Shown: in pieces, positions 22,525 to 33,105 of the stretch
Position numbering within the stretch: position 1 is the first letter of the stretch
Layout: every line of letters starts with the position of its first letter
Assembly (NCBI GenBank): GCA_029204225.1
Contig: MU832108.1
Location: 1 to 64,000, forward strand
Length of the DNA stretch: 64,000 nt
Source of the DNA: Diphasiastrum complanatum
Taxonomy: Eukaryota; Streptophyta; Lycopodiopsida; Lycopodiales; Lycopodiaceae
Reading direction: 5' to 3'
The notes under the pieces: model-generated
Seen by the model: the letters and a program-made list of their open reading frames with translations, nothing else
What the model was told of the DNA's origin: nothing
The model's database searches: none
Position numbers and translations under genes: made by a program

Positions 22525-23320
22525 CTCTTGGGTACACTTTCCATGCTCAGGAAATTTCATATGGAGAACTGTAAAGGCATAGTAGATACACCTATGGTGC
22601 ACATTGTAAAAGTTCCTATTAAAGATGATGAAAAATCCTTTGAGGACATCACTCTTTATAGGAGTCTTATTGGCTCACTTATTTGGTTAACAGTGACAAG
22701 GCCTGATCTAAGCTTTTGTGTTCATAAGCTAAGTCAACACATGCAGAATCCAAAGTTATATCATTGGAAGTTGGCTAAAAGAATCTTGAGGTACATATCT
22801 TCTACCTTGGATTATGGATTGTACTATGAAAGAGAAGACCTGACTTTGATTGCTTTTTCAGATTCAGATTTTGCAGGAGACAGGTTGGATAGGAAATCCA
22901 CAAGTGATTACACTATATTTCTTGGAGGAAATTTGGTTTCTTGGCTATCAAAGAAACAAGCAACTATTTCCTTATCATCCTGTGAAGCTGAATACAAATC
23001 TCTTACAACCACAACAAAGGATGTTTTATGGATCAAAAGGCTACTTTTGGAGCTTAAGTGTTATGCAGATGAAGATTTACCAATTATCAAGAATGATAAC
23101 ATTTTTGCTCAAGCTCTTGCAAATAATCCAGTCTTTCATGCAAGGAGCAAGCATATTGAAATGGCTCATCATTTTGTAAGAGAAAAAGTCATTGGAGGAG
23201 AGATCTAATTGGAGCATGTTTCATCTTCAGATTGTGTTGCAGATCTTCTCACCAAGCCTCTACTCAAGAATGTCTTTATGAAGATGAGGTCAAACCTTGG
23301 CCTAATTTCGAAATCTTTGT
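22525..23320 (+). pseudogene. Ty1/copia RT end and RNase H, 5'-truncated
   Basis: An open frame to 23208, then continuing in frame past a TAA. It starts in the RT thumb (MLRKFHMENCKGIVDTPM), then TRPDLSFCVHKLSQ, and the RNase H core: FSDSDFAGDRLDRKST, SWLSKKQATISLSSCEAEY and FHARSKHIEMAHHFVRE. After the stop the expected DCVADLLTKPL tail is still readable. RNase H degrades the RNA strand during cDNA synthesis. The element has lost everything upstream. The protein is close to the intact copia at 36135-39344. An LTR follows at 23349. Confidence 0.9.
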
Positions 23321-23348
23321 TGATAGGAACATAAATTTTAAGGACGAG

Positions 23349-24080
23349 TGTGAAGATTAGTAAAATATTATCTTCCTATCTCGAGTTTGGGGCCATGTCC
23401 ATGATAATTTCCACTAGATTTCATGTTGTACATATAAGGAGTGTGAATTGAGCACATATCCTTCTAGTGTAGCTCGGATTTGAGTTAGATAGGTCCAATT
23501 GTAATGACATGCAGATGTTTTGATAGCATGCAAAGTCTTATTGTATGCATGCAAGCCACATGCAATCAGTGCATGCAACATGCAAAGTAGTTTCTGTGAT
23601 CTACATATGTCTAGACAATTTTATGAGTTGACATGCAGTACATGCACCATACATGCATGCAGTGACACATGTGGATCTCTAGTAGGTGAATTAGTTCAGT
23701 TATGTGGACTTTCCATGCAACTCCACTGTAGGAATTTGAGTCTCTCTCATGTAGAGAAAGTTGGGCATGTTTTGCCATATTGTGAATATTGAGATTTTGG
23801 TGTTTTGGACTCATTCTCTCTCTCTACTCGAGTTTTCTATGCTTGATTTTCTCTCTCTACCTGAGAGCAGCCTCTTTTTTCCATAATGAACACTTAGAAT
23901 TATTTCTGACATTCATTTCTCATAGTGAAGAGTTAGATTTTTTCATCAGATGTATGCCATTGTGCTCTTGCCTTAGATTTTTCAAGCATACTATTCTTTG
24001 ATCAATCTTGTGCAATCACAACACCTCAGTAAGATCCTGTAGGGTGTGTGGTGAAGTTCACACGTGCTAAAATCTTCACA
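23349..24080 (+). repeat. 3' LTR of copia element, CATGCA-rich
   Basis: It starts TGTGAAGATT and ends AATCTTCACA, perfect 10-bp terminal inverted repeats, 732 bp in all. A purine-rich AAGGACGAG precedes it. Eleven CATGCA words lie within 23508-23719, and CACACGTG lies near the 3' end (about 24059). A second LTR of this family is on the minus strand at 51691-52418. Confidence 0.93.
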
Positions 24081-24255
24081 GCCCCCACGTTTGGATGAGA
24101 TAGAACTAGAAGAAGAGGAGATTGAATATGAGGGTAGCTTACATTATCAAAGAAACACGATTGAAAATCTACGATTATACTTAGATCTAGATTCAGATGA
24201 GTGTCAAGACTTGTGTGATGATGAGAATGACGAAAATGACGAGAATAATTTATGA
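24081..24255 (+). pseudogene. Acidic C-terminal ORF tail cut by copia LTR
   Basis: From the end of the LTR an open frame runs about 57 codons to a TGA at 24253. The peptide is strongly acidic (EIELEEEEIEYEG, then DLDSDECQD, and a DENDEN repeat near the end). It looks like the acidic tail of a larger protein whose upstream part was removed by the LTR. hAT-type transposases often have acidic tails, but no diagnostic motif remains and I do not assign a family. Confidence 0.4.
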
Positions 24256-24846
24256 TTATTAATACTTAAATTCACTTGCATTCATTTTTTTTATATTCGT
24301 TGCAATACTTTTATGTATACTTTTAATATAGTTAGAGTTGAATGTGATAATTACAATACTCGAAGCTTGCGGTTATGTCCTATTTTAGAATGTCACCTCG
24401 TATTCCCTCCCTACGACGTATAGGTTTTTCCATTTAAGAAAAGATTAGAACCTCGCCTTTAATGGGAGAAAAGTAAGGGCTACGCACCTTCCTAGGATTG
24501 GATATTTTAGTTACCTACATTTCACTCTTTCATATTAACTAATATCTAGGGTATGTAATAAAATACGACGTTGCTTTTAAAAAATTAAAGTAATGAATTA
24601 CATTTGACTGTTTTACTATGTTGGATAATGTATTCAAATAAGCAAAAATCTGAAACAACACAAACTCACCGGTAAGCTCGAAGCTTGAGTGCAAGCTTGA
24701 GTGCAAGCTTGTTCGCTCTGACAACGCTTGCTATCTTTCTTTTTCTTTGAATATCTTTGTCACATACACAAGCAATTCAAAAATAATAGTCTATTACACA
24801 ATTGAATCATTATTGCAAGCTTCAAATCATTATTTAGCAAAGTTAC
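24256..24846. other. Unrecognised AT-rich sequence
   Basis: Possible 3' flank of the truncated acidic ORF. Repeated CAAGCTTGAG words occur near 24685-24710. No gene seen. Confidence 0.4.
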
Positions 24847-25008
24847 TGTCATGCCCATGACTGGTCTCGAGTAGCGTGTCCACGCTAGGGACCGGTAGAC
24901 CAACAACCCGTAAGTTAATTGTGACTATAAGGGGATTGGGGTCCTTATATGTACATGGTCATAATCAATGGTTGTAGGCCTAAACACATGGTGGTGGAGT
25001 TGGTATGG
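24847..25008 (+). repeat. 5' piece of TGTCATGCCC-type LTR
   Basis: It matches the first roughly 150 bp of the minus-strand LTR at 49766-50260 (TGTCATGCCCATGACTGG start) with few differences, then is cut by the end of another LTR at 25009. The LTR family is therefore present twice in the window, in opposite orientations. Confidence 0.7.
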
Positions 25009-26272
25009 TGTCGTACTATACCAACAGGGTTAGTATAGATTTTATAGTAAATAATGTCGTTCCCACAGAGGACAGCATTAGAAAGTTATATTTTTGGTAC
25101 AATTATGGCAAGTGGTTGCGAGTGTTATTCTGGTTGTCGACAGACATTAAAAAAGTAACCAGTATTACTTATGTTTGGGATGGGTGATGTTAATAAATTC
25201 AGAACAACAATCTGGCCTCTATCGAATTGGATGAAGCGCGTTCTACAGATGAGATGTTATCAGAGTAGTACAGCGGTACTACACTCTGGCTGATTAAGGT
25301 ATCAACAGAGAATCTAGAATTGTTCGATGTATTCGCGACTGTGCAGACAATTAATTAATCGCGTTCGTGAACCATTTGTTTCTAGACAGAAGTCCTCAAC
25401 AACTAAAGTGCAACTTAATGGTTAAAGAACACAAAGAGTTTTAGAATACGTTAGAAACTTATGTCAATGCCAATCAAGAAGACAGATCAGATACTTAATT
25501 CTTCAGACAAGGACTGTCATCTCATATGTATACATACAGCTTTATTCAATGATCGTGCTAGACTGTACCAAAGATAGTCGTTATTCGAGTGCCGAAAAGA
25601 AAGTATTCGCGACAGACGAATAAGATGGTGTAAAGACAGTTCTTTAGAGCATGCTTTACGGAAACACAGCAAACGACTGTAATGCACTAGAGTGTCTGTC
25701 TGATCAGAGAGTAATTCATGAAATGCGTTAGAGATTGTTAGCAGACTCAAGATCACTCACACTCAGTAGTGCGGAGAACAGAGATTTGAGAGAATAACTC
25801 ACATAACTCTATTCACTTCTTCAATCTCTTACATAAGCATAAACTCTTCTCTCTCGATGATCGAGACTAAAGTGTGAGATCAATATATGTTCTACGGGGC
25901 GAACAAACACACCTTTAAAATAACAGGTGTGTCGCTCCTGCGAAAGGGTCTAGTTAACGATTAGACTGAAAATACATTCACCTATACCATAGGAGGTATA
26001 CTTAGCTATGAGTCAAAGTTACTCTAGTTTATCATGTCTTTTCGTATCTAGTCGTTTCGTATGGATGACCTAGTAAAGGTTGTCCAAGACAATGTCTTTT
26101 CCTTTTAAAGGTCTTGCCCTTAATTACAAGGCAAGTACTTAGGAGATATATTCCCAAAAAATGACTTAGGCCTCTTCATGATTTATACTTAACTAGCTCA
26201 TATCTTCATTTTCGAGTATATCATGCCATATTTATGTTGATATTCAATATTTAACATTTTCGTGGCATCACA
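25009..26272 (-). repeat. 3' LTR of minus-strand gypsy element
   Basis: Read on the minus strand it starts TGTGATGCCACG right after a polypurine tract and probably ends GTACGACA at 25009, about 1264 bp. Near its end it has CTCTGTGGGAACGACA, a word found close to the LTR end of several plant gypsy elements. It lies inside an older LTR (24847-25008). There is no 5' LTR partner in the window. Confidence 0.65.
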
Positions 26273-26290
26273 TATCCCCTTCCTCAAATG
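26273..26290 (-). other. Polypurine tract of minus-strand gypsy
   Basis: On the minus strand TTTGAGGAAGGGGATA precedes the TGTGATG LTR start, as expected for a plus-strand primer site. Confidence 0.7.
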
Positions 26291-26584
26291 TGAAACATCC
26301 TCGTGAACATATCATCTTTATTTTGAGGAGTATTCAAGAAACATTCTTGTTCGTCAAATTTTCGTTGAGGCGAAAAGATATTTCTTCGTGTATTTCGTCC
26401 TTTAGATATTTCTTCATCTTAGAGAATATGTGTCTTGCTGTTTCTTTTAATTGAATAGGTTGTTTTGAGTTGATCTTTGAATTGCTGATGAAAACTGGAA
26501 TCAAACTTCAAAACATCTTTAAACTTTAAAAAGTCAGCATCCCATAGAAACATCACCATGACAAAGACACGAATGAATATTCAA

Positions 26585-29255
26585 GAATGATTCAGCTCTT
26601 CATATAACTTCTGAGCAAGCTCCAAGTTCTGTTGAGCTTCGATCAAGGGCAAGTCTTCTTTCGATTTGGTATAGCGGCCAACTGGTAAGTTGCCGAATTC
26701 TTCTGACTTAACCGAGAATAATGTTCCATCGAACAGCTCCTGAGTTAACTTGGTATCTTCATCTTAATCACTTTGTAGAGTGATTTCTTTAAAGTAACGA
26801 GCTGAAAATCTAATAAAATTGCTTTTAACATAAAGGTTCTGAACAAAAAATAATGTCTTCGCCACAAAGGTACCAAACTGCCAAAATGTATATGTACAAA
26901 ATTGCTTATAACAAAATGACTTCCTTATATCTTGCAAATTATGGCGAATCTTCGCAAAATATTCTGCAAGGTTTCGCTCCCAATCCACATATAGACTGAA
27001 TAATCCCGGATAAGCCATATTGATATTAATCAGTAGACCTGCATCGTCGAATGCGCCTAAATCCGCAATAGCTTGTGGTTTGTACAACTGAAACTGTGAC
27101 TTTTGCTTCCAAAAATGTCACTTATTATCTTCGTTTTGCAAAAATTGAAGTTCTTTGATACAGATATATTCGAGAGCATACATTGTCGAAGAGCCTGTGT
27201 ATCACTCTGTCGATCCGAAAGGTACGACTTGGAATTTACCCTGGATTATGCCCTAGCAGAGACATCCTTTCTGCTCAATAGTGAGCTGGGCCCATAACCA
27301 GAGAAAGTCGTCCTTCTCCCACGGTCGCTTCCAGTCGTCGAAGGCGATGCCTACTGCGCTTGGTAGCATCATGTAATCCACACGCCATTGCAACTCAATA
27401 TTAAAAGCATGTGGACACCATTTCTAGAAGCGATCAACAAATGCACGGAATCTGTCAACACATACCTTCGACTGATTTTGCCGCATTCGCTTTGGCTGTG
27501 TAGATGTAATTGCCAAATCATGAGTTTACAGCTCAGCATCCAGCTTCTGATCTTCCATTTGTTGCTTTTGGATTGACAACTTCTGTTCGAGCTAGTCAAT
27601 CTTCGCGACAGCCTCCAAGAATTTTGGATGGTCTGAGGCTCTGGTGCAGGCAGGCACAACTTGGAGTTGTTGTGTAAGCTCATCAATTTGTAGCAGGGCC
27701 TGAAGATAATCATCGTGTGCATCGGGCCCACTGCAAGATGGGGTGACATCACTGGAGAGCTCTTTCAGCTCCGCCAACTCTTCCTCGACAAGAGCCTTGG
27801 CATCCTCGAGCGGTTGTAAGAACTCGACTTGAAATTTTTTGAGCATCTGGCCTTAGAGCTGGTTCAGCTTCGTGAGATCGACAGTGATTGACCCTGCAGT
27901 GGTGCTCAGAGACAAAGTAGCTTCTGTCTTTAATCTTGTCATTCGCTCCTCTTGTAGATGTTTCTGGAGCGTGACATTATGTTGATTTGCAGCCAAAAGT
28001 TGCTGCTTCAAAAAATCGTTTTGAGTCTGAAAATTGTCAAACTTGGCCTGAATCGCCTTATTGGTTTGCTTCAAAGAATCAGCTTCCTTTATCAAAGTCT
28101 GAAGCTGTGTTTTGAGAGAACGATGTTGTTCGATCAGCTTCGTGTTGTCTGATTCGAGCGAATCGATCTTCTCGAAGGACTCCTTCAGGGAGTCGAGTGA
28201 TTTCCTTTCTGAGGTGATAAGCTGCATTGTGAGTTGACGGTGGTACTTGTCGAACTCATACACTTCAGCCACAAGGTTCTTGGCTTTCTCTGTCATGGAT
28301 CGAAACCACTGGGGCTGGTCGTCTGGTTCTTCGTCATCTGCCATAGGTGCCCCAGTGTCGCCTTCAGCAGCTATGCATCCCTTGTCTGATGTATCGGACT
28401 GGGTTGCGTCATCCTCAGAGGTGGATGCGCTCGGCTTCTTCTGAGATGTGGAAACAGATGCTGGCTATGAAGAATCCACACCAGCAGCAGCTCCATCGGT
28501 TTCCATTGCCACAGCTTCACTCTCCATAGTAGTGGTGGCTGCTACTTCGATTGCTGGTGCAGCATCAATTGGAACCGGAATAGATACAAAAAGGATGCTG
28601 GAAAGATCTATTGCTTGGGAACCAACAATCTTCCTGTCAGCATGGTTTTCTCTTGATCGTTCAATATGTCAAAATGAGCATAGAGTCAAGATACATGGGC
28701 TCCAACTCTAGAAAACTTTTGGTGCTTAATCCAGCGCAAAAAGGTTTTGTATGTGATAACGCCGAAGCACACTGGATTACCCGCAAGAGCATCTAATATA
28801 TACCCAAAATTTTTAACTGAAATGGTGGCATCCTCATCCGCCAAAAAGATTGCTTGGTTTGCATATTTACAAAAAAACTTGAATGTTGTATCCCGGATCA
28901 TAGAGATTTTGTACCCCTTCATGGGTACGAAACAGTTGCTTAAGAAGTGGGCAACTTCATCGACCGAATCTTTGTTAGTTAAAAGCAGCTTCCCATCCAG
29001 AGGTAATCCGAGAGCAATGCAGAACAGGTCTTCAGTAATAGTGAAGAATTGGCCTCGGACGTGAACTTTGAAGTCCACCAAAATTGAATAGATGGAGTTC
29101 ACGAATTCAGTACTGACTTCAGAGAGGATGATGGAGGGGTCCACTTTCAAATCACCCAACCTGCATCGATCTGAAAAGGACTGGATGGATGCCAAGCAGA
29201 TTCTTGCGCGTGCTTTCCAAATGATATTAGAGCTCGAACCTGATCCGGAAGCCAT
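26585..29255 (-). pseudogene. Accessory ORF of gypsy element, unknown function
   Basis: Minus-strand coding region of about 2.67 kb between RT and the 3' LTR, broken by several stops and frameshifts. The natural start is probably the ATG at 29255 (MASGSGSSS). The first 190 codons are globular, with VHVRGQFFTITEDLFCIALGLPLDG, a pattern seen in accessory proteins of some plant retrotransposons. A Ser/Ala/Pro-rich acidic linker follows (28640-28345). Then comes a strong coiled coil (27853-28344 and 27592-27846) with heptad-like LESDNTKLIEQH. A C-terminal block has KPQAIADLGAFDDAGLLIN and NMAYPGLFSLYVDWERNLAEYF (26764-27087), and a short helical tail ends about 26585. I do not recognise the whole protein. 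It sits where env-like ORFs sit in other gypsy elements, but no signal peptide or membrane anchor is apparent. Confidence 0.6.
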
Positions 29256-30521
29256 TGTTGCCCAGTTGGGTGGTCTCAGAATAGGAGCATTAATCAACCT
29301 TTGCTTAAGATCTTCAAATGCTTTGTGCTGTTCATTCGTCCACAAGTATTCTACTTGTTTCTTCAGTAGATGTGTAAGAGAGGCAGCAATAGAAGCATGA
29401 TTTTGAATAAATCTCTTGTAATAGCCAACATGTCCTAAGAAAGCTCTTAGTTCACGTAGATTTGTTGGTATCTGGAGATTCTTTATAAGCTCGACTTTAT
29501 CTTTGTCGACTTCTATTCCTCTGTTAGATATTCCGTGTCCGAGCAATATTCCTTCTTTCATACCAAAAAAACATTTATCTAGATGAAGAGATAAACAAGT
29601 ATCTCGACACCGTTGCAATGTTAATTTTAGCTTCTGCAAGTGTGTCTTTATATCACTATATACACAGAAATCATCAATAAATATTTCGAGAAAAGTTCTC
29701 AAGAAGGCAGCGAAGATTAACATCATAATTCGCTGAAAAGTCATTGGAGCGTTACAAAGACCAAAGTGCATTTTGTTGTAGGCATAAGTGCCCCAATCCG
29801 TAGTGAATGTGGTCTTTGAACGATCCTCCTTTCGCACTCCAACCTGATTATATCCAAAAAAGCCGTCACAGAAACTGTAACGCTCTTGACCAGCAACCTG
29901 ATCTAGGATGGAATCAGTGAAAGGCAGAGGATGATGGTCCTTCCTTGTGGCAGCATTGAGTTTGCGGAAATCCTGGCATATTCGTATTTTGCCAGTCTTC
30001 TTCTTTGGGACGACAACAATGGGTGAAACCCATTCACTACTTAAGACGAGATAGATTATACCTGTTTTAAGGTGCTTGTTAACTTCGTCCTTAACCATGA
30101 GAGAGTACTTAGGATTGAGACAATACTGTCTCTGTCGAATAGGTACAACATCTTCCTTAGGATCGATTTGGTGCTCTCCGAATTCTGCAAGTATACCCTT
30201 CAAATCGTCGAGCGACCAGGCAAAAACATCTTGATACTCCTTCAATAGTTCAGTGAATTCCACTAACTCTAATTCTCCAAGTGACTTCAAAACATGCACA
30301 AATCTGCCAGGTGCAAGTTTAATCAATTTAGTAGAATCTGGTAAAATGATACCTTCTGTCATACTGGCCTTGGTATGGCCATGAATTTCACGCATGGTTG
30401 ACTCCACAAATGTTTTCTTGTCATCAACCTGGTTCTTGTTACCAAATTTGTGTTCAGATTCGTCACTCAAATTGTTAGACTCTTTCGAGTTCGTGTCTGC
30501 AACGTTAATTTCTTCATACAA
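28686..30521 (-). CDS. Fused ORF: gypsy reverse transcriptase plus accessory-protein N-terminus, 611 aa
   Basis: A single open minus-strand frame. Residues about 1-120 are the linker and RT N-terminus (LKEYQDVFAWSLDDLKGI). The RT follows, with SSEWVSPIVVVPKKKTGKIR, RICQDFRKLNAAT, YSFCDGFFGYNQV, MHFGLCNAPMTFQRIM, the catalytic IFIDDFCVYS (FIDD, two Asp kept) and the thumb GHVGYYKRFI. The frame then reaches APILRPPNW, where RNase H normally begins, and switches at once to MASGSGSSS of the accessory ORF (codon at 29255). RNase H and integrase are absent. The fusion remains open, so a chimeric product is possible. Otherwise it is a deletion scar. The annotated Met is only the first in frame; the true polyprotein began upstream. 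Confidence 0.85.
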   Translation of the reverse strand: MYEEINVADTNSKESNNLSDESEHKFGNKNQVDDKKTFVESTMREIHGHTKASMTEGIILPDSTKLIKLAPGRFVHVLKSLGELELVEFTELLKEYQDVFAWSLDDLKGILAEFGEHQIDPKEDVVPIRQRQYCLNPKYSLMVKDEVNKHLKTGIIYLVLSSEWVSPIVVVPKKKTGKIRICQDFRKLNAATRKDHHPLPFTDSILDQVAGQERYSFCDGFFGYNQVGVRKEDRSKTTFTTDWGTYAYNKMHFGLCNAPMTFQRIMMLIFAAFLRTFLEIFIDDFCVYSDIKTHLQKLKLTLQRCRDTCLSLHLDKCFFGMKEGILLGHGISNRGIEVDKDKVELIKNLQIPTNLRELRAFLGHVGYYKRFIQNHASIAASLTHLLKKQVEYLWTNEQHKAFEDLKQRLINAPILRPPNWATMASGSGSSSNIIWKARARICLASIQSFSDRCRLGDLKVDPSIILSEVSTEFVNSIYSILVDFKVHVRGQFFTITEDLFCIALGLPLDGKLLLTNKDSVDEVAHFLSNCFVPMKGYKISMIRDTTFKFFCKYANQAIFLADEDATISVKNFGYILDALAGNPVCFGVITYKTFLRWIKHQKFSRVGAHVS

Positions 30522-31470
30522 AACATCCGCTTCAGCGTCGCAGGCATGAAAGAATTCTTCGTTATCAGCATTCTCATAACATTCAAAGTACTAAACTTCA
30601 ATATCAGATCCATTGGAAAAAATATTCAAGGCATACGAAGATTTTTCTGATGTAAAACTGGTGTCGAACAAAGGAGTTTCACCTTCATATTTGTCACGAC
30701 TCCAGGTTATGATTTGTTCTGCTGGCTTACCTCGGTTATTGGTCTCACCAGTCTGAAATCTCAGCTCTCTGGATTTCCACTGTATACTTGCGTTTGATTG
30801 ATAAAGCCAAGGTCATCCAATTAGCACAAAATAGGATGACAAACTGAGTGCTTTGATAACAATGAAATTCATTGTGAATGGCTTGGCTTGAATGTAGACA
30901 GTGACATCCTTCAGTTTTCCAACAGGTTTTCATAGTGTCGAATCAACTAACTTGATGTTTCATTGTGTCGGTTGAATGTCAGTCAGCCCTAGAGCATGAG
31001 CTATGTCTTTTGTTATAATATTAACACTGGAACCAGAGTCAATTGGCACTTTTTTATCAAGCATCCTGCAATGGTAATATCAATCTCAGGTGCACCGAGA
31101 TCACCTAAATCGATAGACAAAACACCAGCATCTGGCAAAGAAACTTTTTTCTTCTTTTTGGGCATAGAAAGGCCTTTCAGTTGCTTTTTGTAATAAGTGT
31201 TATCTACCAACAACTGTTCAAAAGTAATGTTTGGACGAAGGGATCCAATATCAATCACGATGTCATATTCTTTCGTCTTCGATTTCGAGGTTGGTTTATC
31301 GACAACAACACTAGACAATTTCGTCTTAGCGATTTCTTCATCCTCTTCCTCGAAAGTGACCACCTTTTTTGCAGCAGCTGTCTGAAGTTTAACGTTGATG
31401 ATTTCTTTTGTTTCTGCGGAGATATCTTTTGCAAATAACTTCGCAACATTGCGGTCATAGTCAGGGTCAT
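30522..31470 (-). pseudogene. Ty3/gypsy protease region
   Basis: Minus-strand frames between gag and RT. The first (31013-31363) ends in frame-shifted sequence; just downstream, in another frame, lies the retroviral-type aspartic protease site DSGSSVNIITKDIAHALGL (about 30985-31045), so a frameshift in the T run near 31050 separates the two. A LIGRPWLYQ-type segment, the second conserved block of such proteases, follows near 30820. Stops occur near 30960 and 30592. The protease would cut the Gag-Pol polyprotein. Non-functional as it stands. Confidence 0.8.
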
Positions 31471-31483
31471 CTTTGAGATCTTC

Positions 31484-33105
31484 CTAAGTCATAGATTTGT
31501 TCGTTGTTTTGCTAGAGGATTTATTCTTCGAGGATTTTCTGTGCTTTGTCAAAGATTTCTGATAAGGTTTCAAGGAGCTTTTGCTTTTCGTTGTGACTTT
31601 GAATAATTTCTCCGTGTCACTTGGCCAGGACTGATCTTCTGTCTTTGCCAATTTTCCTTCAATAACATCAATTTTCTGCACAACAGCGTTAGTCGCAGCT
31701 TTCACTTTTGTGTCTGCAGCAGCTGGTGTTGCTACATACTGATATTTGGGTTGCGACTTTTGCGGCTGAGGGCAATCAGGATACTTGTGGCCAGACTCTC
31801 TGCAATTCAAACATAATGGTACATAACCAATCGGCTTTCGCGGTTGAGGACAGTCAGGAGAAAAATGTCCCGGCTCTCCACAGTTGTAGCAGTTGTCCAA
31901 AACTGGTTTAGTCGCAGTTTGAGACTTCGCTGGTCCAACAAATTCAGGAGGATTATGCCTTCTTGGTGCGAACTTGGGTTTGTCCTGCTGGGTTGATGCT
32001 GCAGTACCCTGTACATAGTTAGTAGTCGCATCATTTTGAAAAATAAAAAGTACCTCCTGGGCAGGATCTTCAATGTATTTGACATTCACAGTAGTGCAGT
32101 CTTCCTTAGTGTGTCCAGAAGTTCCACATTTCATACACCACATTCTTGAGTTGGAAGAAGAAGCTTTTGGTCTTTTATCTGCAACTTCAGAGATCTGCAC
32201 TTTCAAGTCATTAATCTTTTTATTAAGGTCAGCCATATTACTCTTCCAAAGCTTTTCAGCTTTAGAAGTTGACGACTTATCCTCGACAACTTTCGTGTCG
32301 TCCTTTTGTTTAATTCGTCATTTATTCTTTCTCTCTCCTTTGTCAGCTTCTGATTCTGATGATTCACTGCTTTCAGTTTATGAGCTTGAAGAACTGGTAC
32401 TTGAATCAGAATCAGAATCTTCATCGTTGTCACTAGAATCAGTCTTCGACTTTCAAGATTTCTTTGTCGATCGTCGCTTTTGTGCTAGTTTCGAGGTCTC
32501 AAAATTTTTGGCACTAGCTATTACTGCTGCTAAGGAGGTCATGTCCCCTTGTCTGCAATACTGATCAATCTTCGGTGGTAAACCAGCCAAAAACCATTCA
32601 ATCTGCATATCTACGAAATATACACCGGTTAGTTTCCTATGAGATTTTTAACCTTACGTGTATATTTGCGAAGGGATTCTTTACTCTTCTTTTGAACATT
32701 GTTCAGACGTCCAAGAATTCTAGATTTGTAACCAATCTCTCTGAACTGGTTCAGAAACACATCTTTCAGCAAATACTAGGTTCCTACACGGCCTGGTTCA
32801 ACTTGACTGTACCATATGCGTGCTTGCTTTCTTAGAAGACCAGGGAAAATTTGTAGTTTGTCTACGTTAGTTCCCTCGATATTCACATTAGCGATTGACT
32901 TGAATTGTGAGACATAGTTATCTGCATCATCGAAAGAAGTCTCTTTAAAATAATCGTATTTAATTTTGGAGATAGAAGTGAAATGTGCAGCAGGACCCTC
33001 CATACCGAAGCTAATTAGGAGTTCAAGTAACTGGACAGTGATTTCGTCTAGATTTCTTCGACTAGTATTCTCACTTTGTCTTCGTAAAAATTTCTCTCTA
33101 AGCTT
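31484..33105 (-). pseudogene. Ty3/gypsy gag with three CCHC zinc knuckles, 5'-truncated
   Basis: The capsid part lies at about 33105-32560: KIKYDYFKETSFDDADNYVSQF, LLRKQARIWYSQV, then in other frames a DVFLNQFREIGYKS segment and SLRKYTRKVKNLIG. The nucleocapsid frame 31484-32236 (250 codons) has three complete CX2CX4HX4C knuckles: CMKCGTSGHTKEDC, CYNCGEPGHFSPDC and CLNCRESGHKYPDC, and then a Lys/Ser-rich basic tail. Knuckles bind element RNA. One is most common in plant gypsy gags, so three is unusual. Stops and frameshifts separate the capsid and nucleocapsid parts. The 5' end is lost at about 33105, where a plus-strand gag fragment begins. Confidence 0.85.

Noticed and set aside
26585-29255. 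Accessory ORF as a viral envelope gene
   Set aside because: Only the position fits. There is no signal peptide, hydrophobic fusion segment or membrane anchor in the readable parts.
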